Shown here: one piece after another, positions 12,841 to 26,874 of the stretch
Position numbering within the stretch: the stretch's first letter is position 1
Layout: the number at the start of each line of letters is the position of its first letter
Assembly (NCBI GenBank): GCA_950295325.1
Contig: OX485808.1
Coordinates: forward strand, 42,240,527 to 42,304,526
From: Polytrichum commune
Taxonomy: Eukaryota; Streptophyta; Polytrichopsida; Polytrichales; Polytrichaceae
Length of the DNA stretch: 64,000 bases
Direction: 5' to 3'
The notes under the pieces: generated by a model
What the model saw: only the letters and a program-made list of their open reading frames with translations
What the model was told of the DNA's origin: nothing
Databases searched by the model: none
Translations under genes and position numbers: made by a program

Positions 12841-13761
12841 CTTGGGGAGGTCACTCCCTCTTATATTAATGCATACACGTGCACTCAAGACCTATTTATC
12901 GGGGGGCTATTTACCTTGCAGAAAATATTATAAGGTATGGTATTTTTCAAAATAAAGGTAAATGCTTGTATTTTAATACACCCTATCAGTCATTATAAAA
13001 TTGTGGTAGAATCATTTAAAAATACCCTATTTTATTTATACTGCATTCTTTTTCCTTATATTCCAAGTAACCAATTTCTTTGACTTTATCCCAATTTTTT
13101 TTTTCTCAGTGCCCAACTGTTGTCCATTTTTGTTGTAAACCGCATTTTATTTTGTACACCCCATTTTTTTTTGGGTTTCGTAAGCAACATATATATATAG
13201 TTTTCCATGTAGGACATTTCTCTTCTTACAACCATGAATTGTGAAGTTCAGTGACAATGCTAAACTCACATGAACTAAATCAAAATAATAAACCTAAGGC
13301 AAAGGCATGCAACTGAAGCATTGTCTTAGACTTTGAAATAAAGTCAAACAAATTAAAATGCGAAAATTTTCCCTTTTGGCACGTGGATAGAGACCATTAA
13401 CTCCACGTTGGAACCGTTGGTTCAGTAACGTTCAAGCAAGCTAGCGTGCGAAGTCATCCATCCAAGCATTTTCAATAGAAAATTACCTTTTTCTCATCCA
13501 CTAGCACATACCCTACCCTAGACCCACTACCCCTAGAATTGTTTCCACACTATTTTACATGTACTGACTAGATAAGACAGGCCATTATAAGTGATGGTAT
13601 TTTACATGTAAACATGTTTCATTATTTCAAAACCCCCTATATTATATGTACTTTTTTTCTTTTTTTCTTTTTTTTTTGCAAAATTTACCTACAATGAATA
13701 TGTTCGACCTTATTTTTTATCGCACGTTGTTGCTACGAATTTCGCCAGTGACCTCCCCGTG
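12841..13761. mobile_element. Long hAT-like element, 921 bp, with matching altered TIRs
   Basis: The element starts 'cttggggaggtcactccctc' and ends 'cgccagtgacctccccgtg'. Just inside both ends it matches the short copies at 14838 and 42149, including 'gcatacacgtgc', 'acctatttatcggggggcta', 'cctacaatgaatatgtt' and 'ttttttatcgcacgtt'. About 630 bp of extra AT-rich DNA separates two copies of a 'ttataaggt.atggtatttt' motif (near 12930 and 13585), which suggests an internal insertion. No transposase frame was found. The flanking 8-bp duplication, if present, is badly eroded. Confidence 0.6.
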
Positions 13762-14334
13762 AGGGGGTATAATAAAAAACTCATCCCAAAGGTTTGTGAG
13801 TTAAGTGGGTCCCTTGAAACTAATTCTTTGATGCTAATTACAAGATCAAGTAATCTTAGTCCTCCAGGCCATTAGGATCTAATGTAAAGTGAACTTGAAG
13901 TATCTCCGGCTTCTCAACCAATCACATAATTTGTATATCCTGGGTGAAGAGCCCTCAAACCCTAGTGTGAAACGAACTTGAAATATCTCCGGCTTCTCGC
14001 ACCAATCACATAATTTGTATATCATGGGTGAAGGGCCCTCAAGCTCTAGTGTACACTGTAAAGTGGCCCTAATAAGTTAGCCAAGTTACATGCACATTAA
14101 AATGTGGCTTTTTTCGAGAAGCTTGTTTGCCGGGCACAAAGAAGCATGCATTGCGATCCTTAAATTCTGGATCTATAAGTCGCCTAAAGTTTGCTTGCAA
14201 CCATCAAATTGACTTTGATTCAATAATCGGTATTTCCAGTCTCCTTTATTTTGGGAGGACGTGTCCATAAATAGATTTAAACAAATTCCATTTATTATAA
14301 AATTGGGTAGGAGGAATCCTTCCAAACGAAATAC

Positions 14335-14712
14335 TACACTAAATATTGTATTTAGTGTTGCCAAATCTATCTGTCTTTGCTCAATACTGATTGTAAACCA
14401 CCTGTGTAGTATCATTAACACTGAATATAAACCTAACATTCTTTGCCATTCCTTTGTGAAAAGTTTGGTGGCATTGAAGATTTGTAATGTTTGCAATTAC
14501 TGTCACTTACTAAGTGATTTTTCATCCAAATTTCAACCAATCATGACAAGATTTCATTACAGTGTGGTTAGGAGCAAGCAAGGTTTTGGGCAATGGATGA
14601 ATCAAAAGTGAGTCGGGATGAGAATACTTGTAAACTTGCTCATGAGAAGTGTCATTAGAAATTTACCACAATGACATAGAGTACCGGGAGGACATTAAAT
14701 ACAATACTTGTT
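14335..14712 (+). repeat. Dispersed family A repeat, full-length copy
   Basis: The copy starts 'acactaaatattgtatttag' and ends near 'gacattaaatacaatactt', so the ends are inverted. The interior motif 'tgtcacttactaagtgattt' then 'ttcatccaaatttcaa' is shared with 57597-57993 (same orientation) and 18045-18345 (opposite orientation). It is non-coding and probably a MITE. Confidence 0.65.
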
Positions 14713-14837
14713 GTACTGTTGGTTTCTTATCTATCTCCAAGGCACCTTATGTCATGGTGTCAACATTTCCCACATTCACATTTCTTCTTAGATTTTTTTT
14801 ATAAATATTGTTAATGGTATTGGCCTCTTACCGGCAA

Positions 14838-15082
14838 CTCGGGGGGTTCACTCCCTCTTATATTTTGCATACACGTGCGTTCGGGACCTATTTATTGGGG
14901 GGGTTATTTACCTTGCATGAAAGATTATAAGGTGATGGTATTTTACATGTAAACATGTTTCACTATTTTAAAATCCCCTATTTTACATGTACATTTTTTA
15001 CAAAATTTATCTACAATGAATATATTGGACCCTATTTTTTATCGCACGTTATTCTACGATTTTCGCCATTGAACCCCCCGAG
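14838..15082 (+). mobile_element. hAT-like MITE, 245 bp
   Basis: Terminal inverted repeats are CTCGGGGGGTTCACT at the left and the complement ATTGAACCCCCCGAG at the right. The flanks 'accggcaa' and 'actggtaa' agree at 6 of 8 positions, and both differences are C/T transitions. This fits an aged 8-bp target duplication, as made by hAT elements. It is nearly collinear with the copy at 42149-42417. It has no coding capacity. Confidence 0.75.
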
Positions 15083-15411
15083 ACTGGTAATCTTCTCCTA
15101 CATCACCCCAGCCTAGCTATCTAACCTTACCGACTCAGGGGTTGATCACACCAACCACTTTTGGCACGATCCGTGAGCATCTCGGGTTGTAATAGTGTGA
15201 AAAATGGTGGACCAACATTTATTTATGAACATAATCCCCAACAACTTCACAGTTAAAACCGGACGGGAAGTTTGGTGTGATCAGGGCGTGACTTTGCTCT
15301 TTATGGAACTATTTACTCTGCCCACGGTGATAACACTAGAAGATGTAACCCCTAAGACAGTCAATGATTAGGAGAGGAGAGACTGAATTATTGTGGAAAG
15401 GTGGTTTATGA

Positions 15412-15743
15412 CACTAGATTAAAAAGACTATTTAGTGTTTGATACACTAAATATGAACACATACACTAAATGTCAATAACACTATGAAAGTAAGTAACAT
15501 TAAATGTAAACTCAAACACTAAATATCAACTATGGTAATATGTGAAAGTTACATGTTTGAATTTAGTGTTAATAAGGATATGAAATCCATGCTTCAGAGG
15601 AAGGAAGGTGGCAGTAGGGAAGGTAGCGGCACATTTATGTCTAGCACTAATCGTCAAGAAATTGAAAATTAGTGTTGAGTAGGGTAGGGTGGTAACAACA
15701 TTAAACATAATCAAACACTAAATATCCTTTATAGTGTAGTGCT
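15412..15743. mobile_element. CACTA-end-like repeat with internal ACACTAAAT motifs
   Basis: The left end 'cactagattaaaaagactat' then 'ttagtgtttgat' is inverted relative to the right end 'atcaaacactaaatatcc' then 'tttatagtgtagtg'. At least four further ACACTAAAT-like motifs occur inside. It is non-coding. The superfamily is inferred from the termini only. Confidence 0.55.
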
Positions 15744-18044
15744 ACTACTGCCATAGATGTATACTATGTCTCTGGGTAATATTGACCCTAACCTTTGTAT
15801 CATTACGGGTACTAGACTTCCTACCACTTCTTTTGACACCATAGTGTCTATCAACAATACCAAGAGAAGTATAATATACAATGGAACGTTGGTAATACCC
15901 CTCCTTAGTATCTACCATGTGATGTGGAGCCTTCATATTACTTAGCCTTTCATACCACCATTTAGCCCTAGTAGGTTATCCATGTACAACTCTACCCTCT
16001 ATCCTTTGACTAAGTATCATTTCATATACTATCAAAACACATAAGTTCATTTAATATTGTTTACAATGCTAGAAAACAATCACATAATAACAATCCATCA
16101 ACTCCATCAACTCCTACAACGAATGGAACCCACAATATGTTGTTTCGCCTCTATTCTACTAGGGATTCTCTCTTATATCTCTTTTGCAAGATTAGGAGGG
16201 CATCACAACCTCCAAGCATGTTTCAGTGTACGTGTGTGAGAGAGAATTCTCCACATTCTATTCTATTTATCTCGGTGCTAGCCATTTGCCAAGGTACATC
16301 TTATATGTCCTACAAAAGTGGCAACAAACAATTACCTATTGCCTTATCCCTTACACCTAAGCCAATATAGCTCCAATGGTAGGCTGAGTCTTGTCACCCT
16401 ATCACTTTCCTATCCAGTTCTTACCTTGTAATAAGTCCGGGAACCTTTTGTTATTGTACATGCCACAACATGTGGTGTTTACTGTGCAATAGCTTTATGG
16501 AGCCTACTGTCACTACCATTGTTGGCGTATTTACCATGTGGGAAACTTCCTTAACACATATCATTAGAATAAATAGAAATGCATAGATAAATAAATTATA
16601 TATAGAGAGATCTTGACAAGAAGATTTGGATTACAATATCATACCACAAAGTCTAACTTCTAAGATTGTAGTTTTTCTATGTGGGTTTCTTAACTACTAC
16701 TAGATTCATACTTATTATATTATTTATCAATTTAAAATCTACACATAACATTTTCCACTTGAGTTTGTATGCTGGGTAGGACTGGAGATAAGTTGGATTC
16801 CATTCAAATTCATACTCTACTTATTCTCTTAGCAAAGCAGTGCACTTGCATATTCAACTTGATAAACCATGTGAAGCAATATCACTAATAATATTAGAAT
16901 GGAACGGTTGATAGTAGTTGAATAATGTTATGCATATTGCATAGATGAGATTTGGGAATGACGTGCTTGAGTAAGCTTCTCTAGAGCACGAACTATTGGT
17001 GATGACCAACACCCTTTGTATGGGCCCTCACTTCTCAATCCACTAGGAGAGCAAGCTCACAATAATTGAATTGGTCATTGCTTGGGCTTAGTGCAAAGAG
17101 GAAGAGAACCTTGACAATGATTTAATGATAAGTATCAAGAAGCAACTAGGATAGACTCTCAAATATCAAAACATACAGGTCTTCCATGTTTTCCGGCGAT
17201 CCCATGTTTTCTTTGAGGTGGACCTGACCGAAAATCTAGAAGACTATGGAACAAAATCAATTTGATGAGATATAGGAGCCATGTTTGTGGGGCGTTCTTG
17301 GCCACTTTAGATCTTTGGGTCCAATCTTAAGTCATTATAAAAGGATGGCATAATTTCATTTGTTCTAGGAAGAGAACCCCCCCAAAAAAAACAATGTCTT
17401 GTTCTCCAATCAATGTGGCAAATATTCAATGAGGCATGAACAAATGTCTGTCTTTGTCAAACTTTCAATTATATTCTTTTTATACAGTTGCCATGAGGTT
17501 TAGACAAGACTCTTCACCAATACCCAAATGTGCATTGCATGGCAAATGTATTCAATATCAACTTAGGGCCCATGGAATGAACCCACATTGCAAAGTAATG
17601 TTATGTAAAATGGATTAACAACTAAAATTGAACTCCAAATTCCATAACCTCCAACACCTTCATGCCAACAATTTCTTACCACAATATGACCAAGTTTCAG
17701 ATAGCCAAGTCTATCTTCATTATGTTGATATAAAGGAAAGTATTGTCTACATATTTCTTGGGGTTTCCTTTTTTTCTTCTTCTAATTTTTGTTTACTTTG
17801 AGGCAGTAATTGCAAGGGTGGCACAACTTGGTGAGTGCTTCTCATGGATTCTGACATGGTGGCTTCATTTTGCAATAAAGAAATGCACTTATATTGTATT
17901 CAAAGGACCAAATACAAACTAAGTTCATTGGTGGCAAATTGTAAAGAAAGAGGCAACAAACCAACACCTTCTAAAGACTATATACTATGGGTGTACTTAC
18001 TTGTTCATTGTGAGAATTGTAACCCTAGGAGATTTAAAAATTAG
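15744..18044. other. Intergenic, nothing recognised
   Basis: No exon chain, RNA gene or bounded repeat could be supported. Confidence 0.45.
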
Positions 18045-18345
18045 TACACTAAGTATTGTGTTTAGTGTCATATGGTATTTTATGTCATTGTGGTAACTTT
18101 TCTAATGACACTTCTAATAATACTATCATGGACAATAGATATTTGGATGAAATTCATGCCAATCATTGAAACAAAGTTTGGTGTATTTTGCATCCTAACA
18201 TTCTTGTATTGAAATATTGAGGTGGATGATTGAAATTTGGATGGAAAATCACTTAATAAGTGATAGTAATTTGCAACATTGTAAATCTATTTGCAACATG
18301 CCCAATTTTTTTTGACAATGAATGACACATAATGTTAGGTTTCAT
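18045..18345 (-). repeat. Dispersed family A repeat, inverted copy
   Basis: It begins 'tacactaagtattgtgttta' and then reads 'gtgtcatatgg'. This is the reverse of the right end of the 57597-57993 copy. It then carries 'ggatggaaaatcacttaata', the reverse complement of the shared core. The far end is not sharply defined. Confidence 0.55.
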
Positions 18346-18819
18346 AAGCACGTAGATTGAAGAGTAGCATCCTCCTCACATGTTTGCATATCATCTAGTA
18401 AAATGTTTAATATGCGAGCAAAATCGACTACTCATATAACAACAAAAAGTGTCCACTATGGAATAAAGATGGAATCATCAAAACTTGAGATGATTATGTT
18501 TAAGTTTGGATGAAATCTGAATATTATCATCCGTATGTGGCTCCATCACTCGAATGATTATCACTATCATTGTGGCTATCTCCCAAAGTGAATAAAAATC
18601 ACTAAGTAGGGTGGTCCTAACTTGGATCTGGGCGAACCAACCCATACATTGGTTCCTTGTTGGATGCCTAAACCCTTGCCTCCAAGGAACCGGTGTGTGG
18701 GTTGGTTCCCCCAAGCCTTAACTTGGACCTATGTAGCAATGACATCAAGGAGGGTTCACCAAGTTACCCTAACGTAAAATCCTGTGATGTTTGTTATAAT
18801 GTAATATGTGGGTTTGTAA

Positions 18820-19210
18820 TAATCTATAAGGTATGTGGGTGTTATGCGGTTTCTTTTCTCAAGAGAACCCCTAGTATTGATTGGTATGTGGTACGGTGAG
18901 GATCAAAGAGCAAACATCATAAAGACATGTGTTTAAAAGAGATGGACTATGTCTTCAAATATCAATTCCTAGTTACTCTACATTCAATAGTGAACACAAT
19001 TGGGAGGATCTATGTATTCAATTAAGAAATCAATACACATGCACTTCTGATAGCCATAACTAAAGCAGGGGAGGTCCGATTTTCAATCCGATTTTTACAC
19101 ATGTTTCATCATAGATTTGCTAATGCAACACAAGTTTTTGTTGTGTAAATCTAATCAGTAGAGGTTGGAGAACATGAAAAAGGAATCAAATAACACCCAC
19201 ATACCTTAAA
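18820..19210. repeat. Dispersed repeat R1, copy 1
   Basis: It is similar along about 370 bp to 50310-50700. Both share 'ttgattggtatgtgg', 'ggtgaggatcaaagag', 'acatcataaagacatgtgtt' and 'tagaggttggagaacatg'-type blocks in the same order, ending 'cacccacatacctta'. No inverted ends were seen. Confidence 0.65.
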
Positions 19211-19599
19211 GTCCCCGCTTGGAAATCTGGAGCATGTTTACGATTTACAATGGCCGACGCTGAAGCTGAAACTTTTGTGCTCGTTAAGACCTTGGCCCTT
19301 GGGCTCCACCCTCAGGAGGGACCCTTCTATGAAGAATGCCTTGTGGTTTGGGTCTCATACATCACTTCAAATTCACTCAATCAATAGATTCATTCTTACT
19401 TCTTGCCAATGATTCTTAATATGCTGATCTATCAATCACTAGATTATTTAACAATTGTGAAAATAACATTAGAATATATATTGTGTATTTTCCATGTTTT
19501 TGCATGGATGAAAGTGCCAAAAAATTCCCCCAAAAATTGTGGAAAGTGGATGGAATATCCAATTTAGGTTGTACATGTACACATTTGGATGTAATTTGG

Positions 19600-20631
19600 T
19601 GTTATAATCCATTTGTGGCTTCGTCGGTCTGATTGGTGAAGCCAGCGATCCTCTCTTGAAAAATTTGGAATAAAGAAATCATCGCTTCTTACCGACCTCT
19701 GGTTTCCAGGAAAAGTCGGTAGAGGCGGCTGGAGAATCTCTGTCGTTGGACGAACGTTGTTTTCGCTCCCGGACGGATTCCCCCATCCGAATCCGACGAG
19801 AGGTAGGCAGTGTGGACGAAATTTCTGGATGTCGTCTCTCGCTGGATTTGGTGACTTCGGACTCCCCGGGCGCTTTACTTTGTTCTTGTTGCCGTGCAAG
19901 GAATATGTCGATCGCAGCGAGCGTGTTTTACTGCGATTGTTTTGTTGACTGTAGCAGATGTGCATGTGCAAAATGTTCCACTCACACACAGAAGCCTCGA
20001 GTCAGTCTTGGCGATTGGCTTATTGGCCTTCTGTCTCCTTAAAAAAAAGGGGGAAATGAAGGGGGAAACAGAGACACAGACACACATACAAGCCTCGCTT
20101 GGTCCACCGGATTTTACCACCGGCTTACTTTTCTTGGAAGCTTGAAGTTGTCGCGTTGTGGCCACAAGAAGGTGCGCCTCCGCACAGGCCATGTTCGACG
20201 GTCGCCGGAGGAATGTTCAGAGTTGTAGATATTTCGGTGCTGAGCATATTCGCGTTGTTTCCGGTGGCGGGGGACCGCATTGCCGGCATCCAGTTGCTGT
20301 CGATGGAGGAGCTGGTCTCCGCCCGCGGTATGGGACCTAAGCAGGAAGACACCTGTGCATTATTAGGATCGGGCGTTGAGTTTAATGCAGATGCCTCCGA
20401 AAAAATCTTTCAGCACCGCAGCCAGCTGCTATATGAACACTAAGTGGCCTGATTTATCTTGGACATACTTTAAGAACTTTGCATACCTTAGTCGTTGCTA
20501 CCTAGTGCCCTCCTTGGCCAGCCGCTTCCACTTGTTTGTTTGCAATCGTGGAAGGCCGCCTGGTTTAAAGAGAAAACTTCTTGACACGTTTCTGGATTCC
20601 CCGCCAGCACTTGTAGGTGAGGAAAGTCACT
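19600..20631 (+). promoter_or_regulatory. Probable promoter and 5' leader region of the SPP gene
   Basis: Base composition shifts to a clearly higher GC content than the spacer to the left, and no coding exon can be joined to the ATG at 20632. Several short upstream open frames exist. The transcription start and any leader intron cannot be placed by eye. Confidence 0.4.
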
Positions 20632-23600
20632 ATGGAATTCAAGGGAGCTCCGCGGTTGATGATTGTGTCGGATCTCGACTACACCATGGTTTGTTTGTTT
20701 CCAATCCCTGCTCCGCTGTCCGTGGAGTTTCAAGAATTGCACAGATGTATTATAGACTTTACTGTGTCCTAGAGGTTGCATTCCTAGAAAGGGATGTAAC
20801 TCCTAATATGTTCTTTCGCAATTTTCTTGACCCTTGGGCGTGCGTTCGACTCGAACATTTAAATGGACGTGTCCTCATTGTTTCAGTTGAGCCATCGCGT
20901 GGCCTAGCTACTTCAGCTTGCTTCTTGAATTGCCCCTTCTTTTTTCAAGAATGCGCAATCAATAGATGTTTGAGGACTGGTTGGATCGCCTCTTCTCTTA
21001 TGTATCAGGTGTCTACAAGGAAGTTACTGCTCTTCTCTTTTCTTGTCGACGCTTGAGTGATAACCTTCACTTCAGATACGCCCTTCAACAAGGTATATGT
21101 TACATTACGGTGGAGAGATGTTTCTGTGTGGAATGAGCGACAATCACCGATTAGTCATAGAGACCTTATCTGACATCACGTCACATTGCAGGTGGATCAT
21201 GAAGATCATGACAACAAATCCTTATTGCGTTTCGGTGCACTCTGGGAAGCAGATTACAACCATGACTCCTTACTGGTGTATTCTACCGGAAGATCGCCGA
21301 GCATGTACTTCGACTTGAGACAGGAAGTACCTCTGTTGACACCAGGAATTGCAATTATGTCAGTGGGAACTGAGATCGTCTATGGGGACACGATGACCCC
21401 TGATCTTGGTTGGAAGAAGATTCTGAGTGCAGGCTGGGATCGTTCAGCTGTTGAGGCAGTTGCTAATGAAATGAACTTAAAATATCAGGTGTGGATCTAT
21501 CTGAATACTTGATTAAGTACTTGTCATTTTTACGAGTGCATGCAGCTGCATACATTTGACAGTTTGTCAGCGGAGATTTGCTAACATCACCTTTCATTTC
21601 AATGTCAGCTCAAATGGCATTCTGTTTATGATCATAGCAATCTCTCATTCCTGAACTAATTGATTTGTAAACGCGATCGATCGGGTCTCATGTGATGTGC
21701 ACTTTGTCATCATTCGGCAGTGTGGTTCAGAGCAAAGGCCTTTTAAAGTTAGCTTTCACGTACGGAAAGAGGAATCAACATACATTATGCCAATGCTCCT
21801 TGGAAAATTGAAACGTAAAGGGGTAAGTACAAATTTTTGATGACTGACTGATAGAGCTCTTGTTTTCGTGATTTCATTGCTTATAATCTCCTTGTACATT
21901 ATTCTTACGTGGGGCATGTAGCTGCTTCAACTCGAGTTCCTAGAACAAGGTGTTAAAATTTGTTCCTAACAGGTTCTTTCGAGTGTGTCTTGTAGCTTTT
22001 TCTTTCTGCTAGATTTTATCTGTTTTAATTGTTGCTATCAACCTGACGAAAATTCCTCCCAGGCCAACCTTAGTAATTACTATTTCTTTCGAAGTAAACG
22101 ATCAATAAACAGGTTCAAGGTGTTTGAAGCATTGGCTTGTCATTGACAGCTCAACATCAAGTTGATATACAGTGGAGGTTTGGATCTGGATGTTCTTCCC
22201 GAAGCAGCTGGTAAAGGTCAAGCGTTAGCATACCTCTTACGGAAGCTAAAAGCTGAGGGTCGAGCCCCTCAACAGACTTTAGTTTGTGGAGATTCAGGAA
22301 ATGATGCGGAGCTCTTCACCGTGGATGATGTTTGTGGCGTTATTGTGAGTGATCAACTCTCTCTAACCACAAGACTGGTTCCTTTTCTTGTATGTAGCAA
22401 GAGTTCGAATGTGTGTAATCTTTTAAATTTGGTCAAATGTTTCCTTATCGTCCAGTCCTACTATCCAGCAGCACCAGATAGCACTCGTTACAAGCTCGTC
22501 TGATTTGTCATTATGCCTTGAGCAGTGCCCCGTTAATCATTTGGTCTATCGGATCCTAACAGTTAAGTCAAATACCTGAATTCCTACAATTCATTGCAAT
22601 TGATTATTTTGCATAAATACGAAAACTAAGTGTAGCCAGCACATTTGAGTTTTTTTGTCACTTGCATTATTACAACCAACACGTTTGTAGAAGGTGAGTC
22701 AGCTGACAGTAATCGTGTATATCGTCTAATTGTGGTTCTGACACTAGCTTATTCCCACGGTAGAGTGCGTATAGAATCTAAAGTACTCAATTCAATTACT
22801 GTATTAAATTTCTCCTCGCCTTTTCTTTTGTAACCTTTTGCTGAGGGTGACAGGTGGAAAATGCCCAGGATGAGTTGCGCCAATGGCATGCACAGCAAGT
22901 CGGCGATAAGTCTCACATATTCTGTGCAACTGAAAGGTGTGCGGCAGGTATCATTCAAGCCATGCAGCACTTTGGTCTGCAGCCAAATGTATCCCCTAGG
23001 GATCGTGCTGTGCCAATTACTGTACACGACAAACTGGCACCAAAAATTGATGCTGTCGCTGTGGCTCACGAGGTGGTAGAATACCTTCTTCTTCTGGAGC
23101 AGTGGTTGCGAGGTGACATCGGTGGATCCTCTGAAGTATTCAGGCGCTTGAAGTTTGGCTTGGTGCGTATGACCTGCTGATTGCTCGAACTTGGTCTTCG
23201 TTACAAATCGTGGCTAACTCATCCTGTGAGATTTAGTAACATATTTTCTTTTTATATTCTGGTAGTTGAACAAGGAGATAACCCTGTCAGAGAATTCTAT
23301 GTGACATGTTCACCTAACTCACATTACATTCCAAGTCTCTGATTCCGTAAATATTGCAACCTGTGAGAGGAACGATTCTAATAGACCAGGATGTACAATG
23401 AAGAGCAGCAGGGGCGAGTCTTTACAACAATGTGACGTGGATGGCACAGGAAAAGGACACAAGCAGAGTTTGTCCATGGGGCATGATACAGAACCCACAT
23501 GAAGAAATTGAAAATCTTCGGCAGCAGTATGGGGCACAGAAAGGGAGAGTCTTCCACATTTGGGCTGACCGTGTCCGTTCTGTGAATCTAAGCAATGATT

Positions 23601-24516
23601 CTTGGATTGTTAGATTTGACAAATGGGAAAGATCTGGTCAGTTTCTCTTTCGTAGGAGATTCCATTTACAGGTTTAGCTTTAATCTGACAAAATTCTGTT
23701 TCTCTCCTATAACACTTTACAAAAAATCGGTACATATCCAACATTCCTGTGATTACTTACATATTAGAGTGTTGATCCTTGGTGTCGACAACTGGTTTTG
23801 AGCATAAGGAATATCTGGTTGATCACTTATATTCAGCGGTCATACTGATAAAACAAGAAACAAAGTTGCCAGTCTCTAGTTGCCAGTCTCTAGTGCCAGT
23901 CTCAATTTTCCTTTCTCATCCGTTTCATGCCAAGTGAATGGTATTGATGGGGTGAGATGGACTACTAGTCCACCAGAAATCATTTGTTGACTAAGTGCTG
24001 CAAGTGACCTCATATTTCAAAGAAATATAAATCTCTGGATCTGAACTGACAATCGTGTACACAATTTGTTAATAAAACATTTAAGCGTTATTTCTTCTTA
24101 TCACTACAAAGATTATCCAGCAGCAGAAGACAATGCTAATTAGGTGATTTTTTATATTGACTATGCAGACGAAGGTCTAACATGTACCCTGACTACTGCT
24201 CTACTACAACCTAACGTATGTTCCTCCACTCTTCATTCGTTATGATTTGGTCTGTTGCCAATTACTTATGTGCTGTGTAAACTAAACTATTTTGCAAAGA
24301 CTTTGCTGATGATTTCACTGTAGTATTTTATGAAAGTTTTTGTCCTTGATTCAAGAGTTCAAGAATGTATTAGGAAGGGGGTAAAGTTGGATAAGGTACT
24401 TAGAATCTGTTTGGAGTGTGTGTGCGCAGGTGGAATTTCCAAACGGAGTGTACTGGAGGATGATTCATGAAACATGGCTCAAAGGTTACGAGGGAGTTGC
24501 CCCTCCACGAAAGTGA
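20632..24516 (+). CDS. SPP: Sucrose-phosphate phosphatase (sucrose-6F-phosphate phosphohydrolase), 440 aa
   Basis: The enzyme removes phosphate from sucrose 6F-phosphate, the last step of cytosolic sucrose synthesis after sucrose-phosphate synthase. Eight exons join in phase: 20632-20688, 21192-21488, 21721-21822, 22150-22344, 22854-23166, 23412-23636, 24169-24215 and 24430-24516. HAD-superfamily motifs are all present: DLDYT (nucleophile Asp14, with Asp16), STGRSP at 50-55, GKG with Lys174, and CGDSGND with Asp200 and Asp204. The plant-type C-terminal domain follows, including PWGM, WADRV and IVRFDKWE. Length is close to the usual 420-425 aa. The exon 5/6 junction is the least sure: the donor at 23167 is chosen because it alone keeps phase with acceptors at 23404-23411. 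Residue 17 is Tyr where I recall His in many plant forms. Confidence 0.93.
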
Positions 24517-26874
24517 CAGTTCTGGGTTAGGTCCTTGTATCTACATTTACACATTCTCGCAGAACAGGTCATATACACAAGTGCTTACAGAGTTTGTCCT
24601 GTTTTGACCGCATATCCTGTATAGTCCATGTAGTGCAGCTCCGTCTTGTCATTTTCGGAAGCATTTATACATACATAGTTTTCTGTAGAAGTTAAATTTG
24701 TACATTCATAGTTTTCTTCAGAATTCATTTCCCTCATTATTGTTAGTATAGTTAGAATACTGGTTTCGCGATTGAATGGGAGTTCTCTTATAATTCGCAG
24801 GTATAGTCGAGTACACAGTGTCTGTACAAATTTCTACAGCCTTCAATCCCTTCCAACTGAGCATTTGTAAGTGCTGTCCATGTGCAGTCCCATGTAAGTC
24901 TATGATGCACTAGAAGTGCTGCTATGGCGCAATCTTGCTCATGGTTCAACTCTCTTTTAATTGATTCTCTCATCTTTTTACACCTTTCAACTTGTTCGAA
25001 AAGGGTCACCTCAGAGATGGAATTCTGGGACCACTGTGTGTGCCAGTCACCTTACATTCTACTCTTCATCTTTGAGAAATTATAGAGTAACTTACACCCC
25101 GAAACCTCCCTTTGACGACTTTAGTCACTATCCCAAGATCTATTGAGTGAACGAATGATTGGGCTGTGCTACTTTGCGGCCGAGTCAATCCACCTCCAAA
25201 ATTGTAAACTAATGAATCAAACTAAGCTTCAGTATATTTCCAAAGACAAGTTCCTCAAAGGTATATTTTTATATCATTTATTCAACTAAAATAAGTTGTT
25301 TTTGATGCAACTTTGTTCGTTCATCCACGCAGCACACCGTTCTATTTTGAGGCACTACAGTATCTCGCAAGAAAAGATGGCAACCTACAACGTGAACAAT
25401 GTGTCCAGGTACATCACTGAGATCGTCAGAAGTAACTTAACTGAACACAATTATCTGAATTCAGCGTGAATCCTTACAGAAAAGTGCTTCTCGTGAATCG
25501 CGCAGAACAATTTTTCGTAAAGACGAAGCAAAACCTGCCAGGAGGTTTTTCGGACTCCTGCGATGGAGAGAAAAGTCGGCAAACTGTCATCATGTGAGTT
25601 CCGTGATCATCGTGTCAGAGTACGGCACAGCCAAGCTTTCTCCTCATATCTTCAAAAAAGTTTATGTCCTTCCAGTAATCATTAAGTCGTACTCGAACGA
25701 TAATTCTTATACAGTCTTGCGATTGATACCATAAGATCAGGGATCTCACTATCTTATTGCTCTCTCTCTCTTGTTGTGCAAAGTTCTCAAATATTGATCT
25801 TCACACCTACAAAATTATATTTAATACAGGCTTAGAAATGGGAAATTATTCATTTACATGAGTTGATCGGCACCTCCAATGAACTTCTTGTATGTACATG
25901 GTGTAAATGGGGTGTGAATGTACCTCAACTTGGAAAGTAGCTAGAATCTGTAGACTGTACACTTCATGCCGTGTTTCGAAAATTGCTCTGTACATATTGG
26001 CTACTTCACTAACGAACCTGGCGATCCCGTGCATCATGCAAGGACACTGAAAGCATTTTGAGGAGTTCTTGTTTGATTGCCAGGTCTCAGTCCCTGCTAC
26101 TTTACATTTCGTGATTTTTTTTGCCCTTGAGACTCCCTGCAATGACACTACACCGGAGAGAGGGTCCCGCCTCAAGGTCAGACACAGCTCGGTCATGTAA
26201 TATGACTCCTGTATGACGTCAATTGACCGTCCATCGTGAATGAGATACTTCAACTAGTACACACAAGATACTTCCCCTCAAAATCCTTGTGTGATGATCT
26301 TGATATATGCAGATATTCACTTCTTCGTCGATCAGCCTAAGTTTCAGTGCAGTTGATGTGCTCGTCGGACTAACTTTGCCCTCAAATGTCCGCTTGACCT
26401 GGTAATGTTTCACCTTCCTCTACTTGAGAGAATTTTCCAAGTTGCTGGGGATCCCGGGGTGGCAATTCTAGGCCTTTATCATAAGTTATTAATATGAACT
26501 TATTATCATTATGTTGTAGCATGTTCACTTATGTTTGTGAGTACAAAGGTGCCTAGTAGTACTTATGGTGCATATTATTAGAATCATGATACATAACAAT
26601 CGTAATAAAGCCTTAATAAAGGATGAGGCCATATCCGTCATTGTGTACAAGCGATCTAAAGTACGCAACCCATGATCATAGGAAGATGCTCTTATTTTTT
26701 CAACTAGATTCCTGTAGAATATTATTAGAAGTTATATTGAGTAGCACTTTAGTAAGTCTATATTGACTTTAATTATGTTTCATACCCCTGCTCATGAGAA
26801 GTAATAACTGCTACCCTGGGCTCTCGATGTAATTTTCATGCCAGGGTAGCAATTACCATGGCTGGACTCTTCAC
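24517..26874. other. SPP 3' flank and intergenic DNA
   Basis: The first few hundred bases are probably SPP 3' untranslated sequence (AT-rich, with several AATAAA-like words). The rest holds only short frames without motifs. Confidence 0.4.

Noticed and set aside
19564-19989. Minus-strand frame of about 140 codons left of SPP
   Set aside because: It lies in the GC-rich leader region, has no recognisable domain and no splice partner.
20376-21056. Long open frame overlapping the SPP start
   Set aside because: It runs through SPP exon 1 in a different frame and into intron 1. It has no motif and is explained as a shadow.
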